Assembly (NCBI GenBank): GCA_022496185.1
Contig: WTXG01000028.1
Location: 1-64,000 of the forward strand
DNA length: 64,000 nt
Source of the DNA: Multifurca ochricompacta
Lineage: Eukaryota > Basidiomycota > Agaricomycetes > Russulales > Russulaceae
Reading direction: 5' to 3'
Shown: positions 21,474 through 32,470 of the stretch, piece by piece
Numbering within the stretch: the stretch's first letter is position 1
Layout of the letters: every line of letters begins with the position of its first letter
Made by a program: the position numbers and the translations under genes
The notes under the pieces: generated by a model
Told to the model about the DNA's origin: nothing
The model's input: the letters and a program-made list of their open reading frames with translations, nothing else
Database searches by the model: none

Positions 21474-24400
21474 GGGGTCGTCCCACCCTGAGGGCTATCG
21501 TAGATCGATTTGTACCGAAGTCTCTTTCAATACAAACCAACTTTTCTACTATTGGGACTGTCTCCGCGCTCGTTGACAGTGGCGCAACCGAGAATTTCGT
21601 CAACAAACAATTCATATCCACACATAACTTGCGTACCTGCCCGCTACAGATACCAAAAGCCCTCTCCAATGCCGATGGATCTGCAAATGCCGCCGGTCAA
21701 ATCACCCATTATCTCCCTTGCACAGTTCAAACTGGTTCATCTGTCCACCTCCTTGATTTCTTTGTCACCGATCTTGGTAGAGAGGATCTCATCCTAGGCT
21801 ATCCCTGGCTTGCGCGAACTACGCCAACCATTGATTGGCTCCAGGCATCCGTCCAAGAAGCCGTGCATATCGTCCCGCGGAGACAAAAACATCACACGCC
21901 CACAGCTACTTCTCTAGGACTCCTACCAGACGAAGAACTCATTATGCACATATCCCCATCCACAGAACTCACAGCGCAACAACTGCCCCCTGATCTTACT
22001 ATACCGTCACAATACCAGCAGTTCGCCAAAGTTTTCTCAGAGGATGAAGCCCTTCGCTTCCCAGATGCACGCCAGTGGGATCACGCAATCGACCTTAAAT
22101 CGGATGCGCCAAACAGCCTGGACTGTAAGATATATCCCCTCAATCCAAAGGAGCAATTGGCACTCGAAGAATTCCTCCACGAACACCTCGCCAAGGGATA
22201 TATCCGTGAGTCGAAATCACGATACGCCTCCCCCTTCTTCTTCGTCAAGAAAAAGGACGGTAAACTTCGACCGGTACAAGACTATCGCAAACTCAACGAG
22301 CACACCCTCCGCAACACCTATCCGTTACCACTCATTGATGAATTAATCGCAAAAGTCCAAAACGCTGTGCTGTTCACCAAATTCGACATACGATGGGGTT
22401 ACAATAACATTCGCATTAAAGAAGGCGATCAATGGAAAGCTGCTTTCAAAACAAATAAGGGCCTCTTTGAACCCCTGGTAATGTACTTCGGCTTGACAAA
22501 TTCACCCGCAACATTCCAAACAATGATGAACGCGATCTTTCGAAAAGAGCTCGACGAAGGATGGCTTGTGATATATATGGACGACATCCTCATTGCCACC
22601 TCAAATGATACTTCTTTCCACCAAAAATGCGTCACCCGCGTCCTACAGATCCTCTCAGACAACGATCTCTACCTAAAACCGTCAAAATGCATCTTCCACA
22701 CTACAAAAGTCGATTACTTGGGCGTTATCCTTGAACATGGCGTTATCCGCATGGATCCAGCAAAAGTAAATGGTCTTATAGATTGGCCAACTCCCAAGAC
22801 AGTAAAACAAGTCCGCAGTTATTTAGGATTCGGTAACTATTATCGCCGCTTCATCAAAGGATATTCACAACTCGCCCGCCCGCTCATTAATCTCACAAAG
22901 CTTCTAGTCCCATGGACATGGACTGACAAGGAGGAAGATGCCTTCCAAAGTCTAAAAAAGGCGTTTAGTAGTGCACCCGTCCTTCGACAACCCCGTCTCG
23001 ATCTCCCTTTCTTTGTCACGACCAATGCTTCAGGATACGCGATAGGGGCTGAACTATCACAACAAGATGACATAGGGCGATTACATCCAGTCGCATTCCT
23101 TTCTAAATCTCTCGATCAAACACAACGCAACTGGGATATTTATGACAGGGAATTATTCGCAATTTGGCTTCCTTTACAAGAATGGTGACAATACTTAATG
23201 GGTTCTCCTCACAAAATAACCGTTTTCTCAGATCATCATAATTTACAGTATTTCCGAAAACCTCAAAAACTTAATAGACGACAGGCCCGATGGCATCTCA
23301 ATCTCATGGAATATAGCTTCGTAATTAAACCTATTCAAGGTAAACACAATATAATCGCAGACCTACTCTCCCGCCGGCCGGATTACGATGATGGCAAAGG
23401 AGATAACGAACAGGAAATTCTCCTCCCGGACGAAAACTGGTCCCTCGCAGTAATTCAACTTCAGGAAAACCCGGATTCCTATCGCGAGATCGTCAAGCAA
23501 TTCCACGATCACCCCCTTGCTGGTCACCCTGGACGACGGAATACGTGGGATCTAGTTTCTGAATTCTATGCTGGCCCAAACCTGCAACAATTCGTGACTG
23601 ACTATGTCCAAGGGTGTCACGAATGTCAAGCGTCAAAGCCCCGCCGCAAAACTGGCGTTCCCCTATTCTCTTTCGACACTCACGCTTCCGATGGACCCTT
23701 CCAATATATCTCCCTCGATCTCATCACTGACCTCCCCGTGTCGCAGGGGTACAACGCTATCCTGACTATTGTTGATCAGGGGTGCTCCAAGTCCGCCAAG
23801 TTCATCCCATGCTCGACGACGATCACTGGGACTGAAGTTGCCTCTCTCTACTTCAAACACCTCTTCCCCCTCTTTGGCACCCCAAAACGCGTTATATCCG
23901 ATCGCGACCCTCGCTTCACTTCTAAGTTTGTCTCAAAACTCTGCGAATTACTCTCCATATCACAAAATGTTAGCACAGCTTTTCACCCACAAACGGACGG
24001 CCAATCGGAACGCATGAATCGATGGGTTGAACAATACCTCCGCCATTGGACCTTTGGCAACCCCCACACCTGGGCCCCTCTACTCCCTATGGCTGAATTC
24101 GTACACAACAGATGGCGACACAATGGCACCAAACTCAGTCCACATGAGTTACTATTAGGCTTCAGACCTCATCCCCCTACCTCTCGTGTCTCGTCCCCAA
24201 TCCCCTCCTTAACCGACCGTCTTTCCGCAATTCTCTCTGCTCGCCGGATCGCCACCCGCGTCCTCGCCAACATGGCTCAGATCACTCCCATTTTTGCAGT
24301 TAATGACCAGGTCTGGCTCGAGGGTAAGAACATTTCCTCACTCTTCCCCTCCCAAAAGCTTGCCCCCCGACGCCATGGCCCGTTCACAATCACTCGCGTT

Positions 24401-24844
24401 ATCTCTCCCGTGGCTTTCCAGCTCGATCTCCCGCACTCTCTGAAAATACACAATGTCTTTCATGCCTCCTTACTATCGCCCTACATCACTACCCACGCGC
24501 ATGGCCCTTCACCTTCCCGCCCTCCACCGGTGCTTGTGAATGGTGTCGAAGAAGTCGAAATCGATCACATCATCAGTCACCGACGTGCTGGTCGCACAGG
24601 TCGCCTTCAATTTTTGGTTCGATGGAAGGGTTTTCCCTCTAGTGACAATGAATGGGTTGACTACCGTTACATTCATGCTGACGATCTCATTGGACAATAT
24701 CTTGCCTCCTTGCCGCCATCCATATCTGCTTCGTTTCCTGAACACATTCTCATCAAACATGGCATCATTGACAAATTCTCTCCTTCCCCTCTCACGATCC
24801 GCATTCCTCCACGGCCACGCCCCTGCGCAAGCCCTGCATCATAA
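21474..24844 (+). pseudogene. pol: Element B Pol: protease, RT, RNase H, integrase, chromodomain (one stop)
   Basis: Pol is in the -1 frame relative to gag. In order it has an aspartic protease (LVDSGATENFVN near 21575), then ILGYPWLA. The RT has TPYPLPLIDELI-like and YMDDILIA motifs (YMDD near 22576). RNase H follows near 23017, where the usual catalytic TDAS reads TNAS. An in-frame TGA at 23186-23188 splits the RNase H region. After it come an H2C2 finger (HPLAGHPG...CHECQ) and an integrase core with D in TIVDQGCSK, D in VISDRDPRF and E in QTDGQSERMN. A C-terminal chromodomain (LQFLVRWKGFPSSDNEW) lies near 24600-24700. Everything except the one stop and the D-to-N change is well preserved. 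Confidence 0.92.
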
Positions 24845-24882
24845 CGGATTCGTCGGCGCCTCTGGACATTAACCGGGGGTGA

Positions 24883-25253
24883 TGTTACGACTCAACGGTA
24901 TCACGACTTAACGATCAAACTATTCACAAGATCATCTCAGGAATCATCACTTACTTTTATTTCATTTAGTTCATAATCATAATAAACCACCTCGCTCCTA
25001 CACATTCTACCTAAGACCCAATAATACATTCCATAGGTCAGCCTCGCTCAAGTCCCATACTTATTTAAACTCCCATTTTCTCTTGTAATACCCTTAGTCT
25101 CGATCTCTTGTTTCCCCTAGAATTGTAACCTCCAGAATATCATATCTTTTCTCTGCTTCGCCTAGCACGCTTAGCAGTCGTCTCACCACCCGAACTACGT
25201 CAGACTGATCATCTGACATCGAACTCTATACGCTAAGCGGGTCAACCATAACA
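24883..25253 (+). repeat. Element B 3' LTR
   Basis: This 371-base LTR matches 19602-20008 apart from two missing 18-base units and about three substitutions. It is preceded by the purine tract CCGGGGGTGA and followed by the CCCCA duplication. Confidence 0.93.
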
Positions 25254-25258
25254 CCCCA

Positions 25259-25461
25259 CGTCCGCAAGGCAGTTTAAACACTCGCGTCGCAACGGCGACC
25301 GAACAACAAACCCCACCACAGCTCCCGTAGCCATGTCAGCGCCGGTCGCAACTTCAATAAACGTAACACAGGTAGCAGAATTTTTAAAAGCCATGAATGA
25401 TGAGCAGCGCGCGAAGTTACAGAATTAGTTCAGAGATAGCGAGGATTTTTATATCGCCTGA
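25259..25461 (+). pseudogene. Element D gag, C-terminal end (beyond element B)
   Basis: This resumes the D gag after the B insertion. The final part reads AEFLKAMNDEQRAKLQN, a TAG, then FRDSEDFYIA before the TGA at 25459-25461. It parallels the element C end (DEQRQKLQEKFSGDEDFYIA). A stop and a frame change upstream show decay. Confidence 0.7.
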
Positions 25462-25598
25462 ACGATTCGGCCTTTGTTCAGGCTCTAGTTCCGCATCATG
25501 TATTCATACCCTGAATCAAAGCAACAGGAATTACAGTTAGGATACAGACTAAGAAATGTATGGCTGAAACCTACGCCATCGTGGATAGTGGAGCCACT
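25440..25598 (+). pseudogene. Element D pol start, cut within the protease
   Basis: The -1 frame opens at 25440 over GGATTTTTATA and reads LNDSAFVQALVPHHVFIP before a stop. This is clearly homologous to the pol start of element C (LNGMAYIQAILSHHV). The protease motif IVDSGAT ends near 25595, where the sequence changes abruptly into a Ty1/copia-like relic. Confidence 0.65.
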
Positions 25599-26035
25599 AA
25601 GAAGAGGCATATTAAAGCAGAGTGCAAGGGAAAAGGAGGAGACAAGTGACGAAGAAGAAGAATGATAGCACAAACACTGTTGCTGCGATTATAGAGAAGA
25701 CCATCAATATTAAGTCTTGGGCTATGATAGAGTGCAAGAGATGGCAAGTGCAGCACTTACCTCTGAAACTGAGCTCTATTACTCTGGTTCTTCATGGCAT
25801 ATCTCCCCATTCCTTCAGTATTTCACCCCAGAGCCATTTCTGCAGCCAACAAACAAGTTTTCTATGCAATTGGGACTGGTGATCTTCAAATTGAGATGCC
25901 TGATGGCACAAAGATGGTTCCAGTTACCCTCAAAGACACTTTATATGCACCTGAAATCGAGCTTACTGAATTGTCTTGTATCACCTCCACCCCTAAACCC
26001 ATCTTTGCGTGTCCATATTATCACTAAGTACCTAT
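25599..26035 (+). pseudogene. Ty1/copia Gag-protease relic
   Basis: This opens with a partial zinc-knuckle sequence (HIKAECKGKGG). After stops comes a copia-type protease region, ELYYSGSSWHISPF, in which the expected catalytic DSGA reads YSGS. Then come AANKQVFYAIGTGDLQIEMP and VTLKDTLYAPEIELT, characteristic of copia proteins. Frames shift several times. The relic ends shortly before F repeat copy 2. Confidence 0.65.
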
Positions 26036-26050
26036 AAAATGAATAGCTAC

Positions 26051-26618
26051 TGTAAGGATGGCTCGGGCGTTGAGCATGAAACAGCCAGCTATTGTCTCTC
26101 CTGAATTTAGAGAATCTAGCTTCGTATATCTTATCATTTACATTCCGGGCCGCATGCCCGTCCATTCTTTACACCGTTTCACTACCTCCCCGTCTTAATT
26201 GTCAGATTTCTACCTCTCCGTCTACATCATCCCCGCCTTTATTGCCTGGAATCATCTCACTTGTCTTCTTTTAATCCTAATTCACCCTCTTTCTGCTTTC
26301 ATAACTAGGTCTCTCTGCAAGTATTTAAAGGTACATACAATGCTTGTAGTAGACCAGCCAGTGAGCCAACAGAAGCAGGAATCAATCGGCATTTCTCTCC
26401 CTTTCTCTATCTTCTTAGTGTGCTAAGGAACTTCTTGACGGCATCGAGCGCAAAGGTCAAACGGAACCAACAAGCAGCGATTTCCTCGAGTTCAAGCACG
26501 ATACGTTTACATTCGATCTAGTTATATCAAAAGGGCGCGCTCTCTTCCTCTCTTCTCTATCACTCTCACCATCCAGGGAATACTTTGCCTCGCACTCACT
26601 GCGGATCGGATCCGTACA
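26051..26618 (-). repeat. F repeat copy 2 (LTR-like, 568 bases, with target duplication)
   Basis: On the minus strand it runs from TGTACGGATCCGATCC to GAGCCATCCTTACA. It is flanked by the perfect 5-base duplication GCTAC (26046-26050 and 26619-26623). TG...CA ends, imperfect inverted termini (TGTACGGAT/TGTAAGGAT) and a 5-base duplication fit a solo LTR. A short TIR element is the alternative. Confidence 0.75.
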
Positions 26619-26762
26619 GCTACTGAGAGAAATGATACTAACCTCAGTCTTTGTGGTATAGTCAATCCGGTCCGCCATCTCCTGTATCAATGTGCCTGCT
26701 GCTATTCCAACACTCTCTAACAAGATGTGAAGACAATACCGACGACTCTACTATCTCCTATT

Positions 26763-28442
26763 CAATTATTGGTGGAGATGACCACAAGGTTGGATATTAT
26801 TCTGGGGTTATAGTAGGTCCCACCTATTTCCTTCACAATTGGCACCGAACTACATCACAAGTGGCCTCGCATTTTTCCGCAGAGGCAGTCATCGCGCTTC
26901 ATTGCATTGGAACCGCCTATCCGATCACATAGGGCGCAAGCCCATGTAGACCAGAGCGTTCACTGACTCGATGGTTGTAGTCGCTGCTTACATGGAGCGA
27001 TGAAGGGTAGCATTAGCGTCTTGAAGAGCATGGTTTCGGAACTCACGGACGAATCTAACGTGGCACGAGGGTTTTCGGTTTTGCCAGTGGCTTGGTCGCT
27101 CGGTTGCATGACGGGGTTTGTCAGATACGTCGCATACTGTCACTTTGGCTCGCTAACACCCTGGACACTTAGCCCTCTAATTGGTGGTGTTCTCTCAAGA
27201 CCACAAGATCGCTGGCCAGACTTGTTCTCACATCCTTTCTGGGCCAGCTACCCGTACTTCTTGCCATGTCTAGCAGCAGCCGCTTTGTCATGCCTATCTT
27301 TTATCATCGCTGCATTGTTCTTGAAAGAGGTTGGTTTCTAGCTGTCTGCAGGAAGGTGTGAAATGACATGGCGCTTAGACAATGAACACCCCACCCATGA
27401 AACTCCAATTCGCGAAGGCTACTTTGATCGGGAAGGGCCGAATGACACACTGGATGAAGAGCCGAGCAACCCCAAAAAATTGCTGCCACTGCGCTCCGTG
27501 CTCATAAGACCAGTCGTGATCTCAATTGCCAACTATGCGATGCTTGCCCTTGTCAGTATGGCAGCGACGGCGCTCATCCCATTGGTCTGGTCAACGTCAG
27601 TCGAGTTCGGTGGGCTCGGCCTGCGTCCAGTATCGATTGGCTTGTGGATGTCCTCCTACGGGTTCTTTAATGGTGCTTTCCAATCTGCCTTCTTTCCGCT
27701 CATGGCCCGGCGCTTTGGTCCACAGCGCGTCTTTGTTACTAGCGTTGCTGTGTGTGCAATCATCTATACAATGTTCCCACTTGAGAATTTAGCTGCCGGT
27801 GGTGGGTCAAAAGCGACCGTCTGGCTACTCATGTTCTTGCAGTTGTTGTCATTAAGCATCTCTGACACGGGGTTTAGTAAGTTTTAAGTGCGCCTGTGTT
27901 TGGCGATAAATGCTAATGATGTGTGTCTTTTATCAGGTTCTATCTTCCTGTTTATATCGTCTGCAGCTCCTAGCAAGCGGTCCCTTGGCACCACAATGCG
28001 ACTCGATCAAACGGTGATTTCAGTCCAGCGCGCAGTCGGGCCGGTTGCTGCTGATTGGTGTACGGAGCCAATCCGCGGTGAGTGCGAGGCAAAGTGTTCC
28101 CGAGAGGAGAGAGGTAGAATGAAGTTAAGAGAGTGATGAAGGAGTCCCTGAGATAACTAAGGCTTCGAAGGAGGGTGAATCGTGCTTTGAACTGTTGCGA
28201 ATCTACTGCTTGCTGGTTCCATTTGACCTTGTGCTCGATGTCATCAAGAAGTTCTTTAGCACACAAAAGAAAGATAGAAAGGAAGGATGTAGATGGAGAG
28301 GTGAAAATCTGGCAATTAAGATGGGGAGGTAGTGATAAGTGCTCTAATTCAGGAGAGGCGATAGCTGGCCGTTTCATGCTCAAAGCCCAAGCCATCCTTA
28401 CATTGGCTTTTTGCGTTTTCCATTACAAATAATGTCTTGGGC
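26763..28442 (+). pseudogene. MFS transporter copy 1, broken
   Basis: This is nearly identical to the MFS copy at 32471-34243 but in the opposite orientation. The first exon is missing. About 95 bases are deleted after DHIGRKP (near 26945). The central exons (MKGSISVLKSMVSELTDESN near 27000-27341, and 27363-27887) are intact with their introns. An F repeat (28059-28402) is inserted in the codons for AADWLFAF. After NNVLG the homology stops at 28442, where a hAT-like fragment begins. The product would lack several membrane segments and is surely non-functional. Confidence 0.85.
28059..28402 (+). repeat. F repeat copy 3 inserted in MFS copy 1
   Basis: This 344-base copy has the same ends (TGTACGGAGCC ... 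GCCATCCTTACA) and lacks an internal segment relative to copy 2. The intact MFS copy gives the empty site (GATTGGCTTTT), so the duplication is TTGG or ATTGG, ambiguous by one base at the element end. This fixes the element borders independently. Confidence 0.8.
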
Positions 28443-28745
28443 AGTTAACTATAGTAAAGATAAGATACTTCAATTGTTGTGGTCAAAACTGAAGTGAACG
28501 CATACAAAGTAACGACCTTTTATACTACATAAAGTCGTGACAATCATTACAGTAAATAATCCTATTTACTTGTGACAAGGAGCGTGTTTGAAATTGTATC
28601 TAAATCAGTTAGTGAACGCACTTTATGTTATCTTATCACGATCATTAGATCGAGCCCACCCGGGAGGCTGCGGGATCCCACTCTGCCTCGGACTCACACG
28701 GTCTCGCGTAGAAATCGACTGCAATCGCCTAAAATATTACCGACC
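28443..28745 (-). mobile_element. Fragment related to the 46980-48293 hAT-type element
   Basis: The text matches the interior of the hAT-type element in reverse complement. It includes GTGGTCAAAACTGAAGTGAAC, GACCTTTTATACT and ATCTTATCACGATCATTAGA, in the same order and similar spacing. No terminal repeats are visible, and the fragment abuts the truncated 3' end of MFS copy 1. Similarity fades near 28745. Confidence 0.55.
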
Positions 28746-29278
28746 TCCCACTAGGAATGAACATTTATGCGCCTTGAGGTGCAAAACCCATGTTTGTCTA
28801 CTACTGTTCGCTTCTCCACTTCATCCCCTCTCCGTAGATATATCTCCTCTAGCCCCGAAAGGTTAGCGTTGTGTGTCGAAGAGGGAAGAGAGAGAAGAGA
28901 GAGAGATAAAAGGGGACAAGGGTTCGTTGCTAGTCGTCATGTCGAAAAATGCTTTTGATGCCGAATGCATTGATATGCCGAATACGTCGGATACGTCGAA
29001 ACCTCTTGAAGTTTTCGGTAGACCGCTTCCTACATTCGAAGGCTGTGGCATGTAATGAAACGAAGTGGTGAGAAATAAGTTGGTGTTTCATGGAAGGACA
29101 AAATACTCGGTTTCGTCCTGTTTGTCTTCCCATTGCATTGGCATCCCTTCTGCCGTTACATCACGTCGCGATGTTATCGTCTGCAGAGCTTGGACGTGCA
29201 GCCCAGTATTGGCCAATCTGCATGTAAGGCGCGAACTACTTCATGACGTTCGTAACTTTTCTCCTACATTAATTACAT
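28746..29278. other. Intergenic region, no gene recognised
   Basis: This contains a short GA-rich simple repeat near 28880-28912. Small open frames on both strands overlap each other and match nothing recognised. Confidence 0.45.
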
Positions 29279-31072
29279 CTATGTTCTATCATGTCTCCAC
29301 GTGTGTCTTGGAAGCTGTGCGGCAACGCATGGCCCAATGCACGCGAAGGCAAGTAGCACGATATACACTAAGTATCCACCCAATACATTATTTGTTACAG
29401 AGAATGCAAAAAGCCAATCCGCCCCAGCTGGTCCGATCACGAGCTGCGCTGATGACACCGTCTGAGCAAAACCGTTTGTAGCGCCGAGCGATCGCTTGTT
29501 TGGAGCGGCAGAAGATAAATACAGGTATGTTGCACCTGATGTGTCCATGCATACATTGTAAGGGGCTGGATGCGCAGCCTGGAGTATCATAACACGTACT
29601 ATATCCCATCTCAGAAATGCAAAATGACAGCAGCTGCAATGCTATCATTAGCCATACGGCCGTCTTTGGGCCATGTTGAAGTGCCAAATTCTCTAACGGA
29701 AAAATAACATAGATCACAGCGCATCCAACAACACCTGAAAGGAATACATTTCGCGGGCCATAGCGCCTGATAAGAGAAGGGAAAAGGGCATATTGAAAGA
29801 TGCCACTCAAACACCCATATGCGGACATCAACAAGCCAATAGACGCCGGAACCAAGCCAAGCCCGCCAAATTCGATTGATGTCGACCATATGAGCGGAAT
29901 GAGTGCATCTGCCACCGTGTTGAAGAGCGTAATAACTGCAAGACTAGCAGCAGAAATCACAACCGGTCTTGTGAGTATAGAGCTTAGCGGGAGCAGCATG
30001 TCCTCGTCCTTCGGCAGTGCATCAGGAATTCTACCCGGTTCTCCTTGAGATATGCCTGATCCGGTCTTAGGAAGCGGGGCCTTTGTTGAGGGGCCGAAAT
30101 TCATTGTCTATGTATTGTGTCATCCATGCATCATTCTTCAAGGAGCGTAAAACAAACCTCTTTCAGGTACATCGCAACAATGATAAACGATATGCAGGAA
30201 TAGGAAGCTGCTACCAGACATGGCAGAAAGTATGGGTAGTCAGCCCAAAATTGGTGGGAGAAGATGTGTGGCCATCGATCTTGTGGTTTTGATAAGATGC
30301 CACCGACAAAAGAGCTAAGCGGGTCCCAGATGTAAGCGAGTAAGAAGGGGAGCGGAGAAATATACACCAACCCAATCACATAACCGAGTGCCCAAGTCAC
30401 TGGCGTCAACGAAAATCCTCGTGCCACGTTGGTTTCGTCCGTGAGCTCTGCCACCATGCTTCGCACAGTGCCGATGTTTCCCTTCACAGCGCCATGCAGG
30501 CAACGGCTGAAATTACCACGTCAGTCACAGGACGACGCTCTTGGGAATTTGGGTGAGAAGCACCTCAAGACAATTGCCCAGAAGGAACGGGAAAGGCCAA
30601 ACACGATGATCGAAATGATTGTACCCATCAGACAAGACAAAACAACGGGCCTGCGTCCGATGTGATCGGACAGACGGTTCCAGTGGATGGCAGTAGTGAC
30701 CTCTAAGGTATAATGTAAAGCCACCTGGAAGAGTGTTCAGTCGTGCCATCCACTTTGACAGAAAAGTCGGCAAGACGTACTATGATCCCTGTGTAGTATC
30801 CGACCTTCCGTCCATCACCGCCAACGATTGGAAGTTCTCGAACAAGCTAAAGAAGACGCTAAGCCTCGACAAGTAGTACATGATTTGGGCTACCAGGGTA
30901 CCTGGTTGAGATATGGACTGATAGAATTGGATACGATAGATTCAGCGAGCCACACTGAGAGGACGATCAAGAACTGGGCTTTTGGCAGTGGAGTTGGTTT
31001 CTGTGATACATCGTTACTCCGGAGGAAAGGTGTCTCCTCGTCGATATCGCCTCCAGATCCTGTAGAGGGCAT
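29279..31072 (-). CDS. MFS transporter, DHA1/TetA-like (copy 3)
   Basis: This is a twelve-helix major facilitator, probably a proton-driven exporter in the plasma or vacuolar membrane. Substrate is unknown. The ATG at 31072 starts the cytosolic head MPSTGSGGDIDEETPFLRS, followed by KAQFLIVLSVWLAESIVSNS (helix 1) and ISPYLNQ. Next come LVRELPIVGGDGRKVGYY, the family loop RLSDHIGRRPV, and SMVAELTDETNVARGFSL. KPQDRWPHIF precedes the central loop. The C-terminal half has SSILTRPVVIS and ALIPLIWSTSIEFGGLGL, and ends with AAPNKRSLGA, FAFSVTNNVLGG and a stop at 29279. Introns are short GT-AG and sit at the same places as in copy 2. It is clearly diverged from copies 1 and 2. Confidence 0.85.
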
Positions 31073-32470
31073 CGATGGGGGACGGGATTGTGTTAAAGAA
31101 GGCTAGGGTTCAGAGGGCTCATATCTACTAGCTCCAGCCAGGCAGTTTTGGGTCTTCTGATATGCCACTCGATCTATTTCCGCGGAATAAAAAGCAAGAC
31201 AAATCAGACCGCCCATGTGAGAGTATCAGATAGGTCAGTCATGTACTACACGTAAACCTTCCGGCTGTTGAGCCTCGTTTTGGTGTGTTGGCTTCCAAGC
31301 TTTGGATTTCAGATGCACATACGTATATGGTTACGGTGGCAAAGCGGACACAGCCGTACCACACCACGCGTAGCTGGTTCTACCCGTTGATGCCGACGCC
31401 ACTTGACTCTGGCCCCATCACAAATACAAGGTTCAGCATGATCCCTGAATCCGTGGTTGAGCACTTTGGCTGACTCGTATACATTCAGGTACATCCAAAT
31501 AGAACATTTCTATTGGAATTGAATGAACGCACCAACTCCAAGTCTTCAGCCTGAGGCACCCTTGGGGAACAATCGGGGTACTGGACCTAACGTACCTATT
31601 TACAGGCCACCCGCCCATTGACACATGTTCGTGGGATTGCAGAATTGTAATATCACGTAACCCATTTCCACATAGGCGGAAGGCCTGTGAATTGACCTTC
31701 GAACTTCGAATCTTGCCATGCCACAGTTTAATGAGGTTCTCTGACGGCTTTTCAATACGACATTGTGGCATCCCCTTAGTGAGTTATAACCCAATTTGAA
31801 GTTCTTTTTTTTTTGAGTTTATATCTGATCTGGGTGTATGGTATAATTGGCAATTGCCCTCTATGGTTTCGGCTGCAACCCTGGTATGGACCCGTTCCAA
31901 TGTTGTACTCAGGCTGTAGGTAAACTCCGGAGCAGCAAATAGCTGAGTGCTGATGGCATCTGACTGCCCGAACCTCCTGGTCTATGTATGGGTCTTGCAT
32001 TTATTCTCAGTTCGATTTTTGTTGTTTCTCCTTCCCTGCCCCCATTATCCACTGCCTGAAACAGGTTGTATAAATACCGGAATATTGGTTTTGATGGTGC
32101 GCTATTACAGATAGCAGTTTACTGAGAAACTACGCAAAGTGGTTACTTGCTCGGACATGCCTACGGGGTCTTAATCTGGCTGACTGGGATCAGTGTCGTT
32201 CCGCCTCCAATATAATTCTGTGTAATGGCCAATTTAGACAGATACCGCTCGGTCGCCCTGCCGAGCATGGCGCATCATTACGTCCTAAAGTTGCCTTGGC
32301 CGTGTCTCGTGCCAGGCGGTGATGAACTGCCTCTCGTCATCGAGGAGGCTTCGACAATCTTTCAATTTATTTCAACGTCCGCCGCTAGGCATGCAAGATG
32401 TGAACTGAATTACTTCCTGACGTACATGACTCGTCACCTAGTATACACAACTCAATGTCTCTCTGATTAT
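31073..32470. other. Intergenic region, no gene recognised
   Basis: This lies between two minus-strand MFS genes and contains the promoter of copy 3. A T10 tract lies near 31806. Open frames at 31285-31473 (plus) and 31433-31771 (minus) overlap and resemble nothing known. Confidence 0.45.

Larger units (their letters stand above)
19602..25253 (+). mobile_element. Element B: chromodomain Ty3/gypsy retrotransposon (chromovirus)
   Basis: This 5,652-base LTR element is flanked by the target duplication CCCCA (19597-19601 and 25254-25258) and inserted in the gag of element D. It has LTRs (19602-20008 and 24883-25253), a self-primer site, gag, and pol with protease, RT, RNase H, integrase and chromodomain in gypsy order. 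A purine tract CCGGGGGTGA precedes the 3' LTR. LTRs differ by only about three substitutions plus a 36-base repeat difference, so the insertion is young. One in-frame TGA and an RNase H active-site change make this copy probably inactive. Confidence 0.95.

Noticed and set aside
28870..28915. GA-rich tract
   Set aside because: A short simple repeat only, with no structure beyond it.
31285..31794. Open frames on both strands between MFS copies 3 and 2
   Set aside because: They overlap, lack recognisable motifs and show no splice-consistent continuation.
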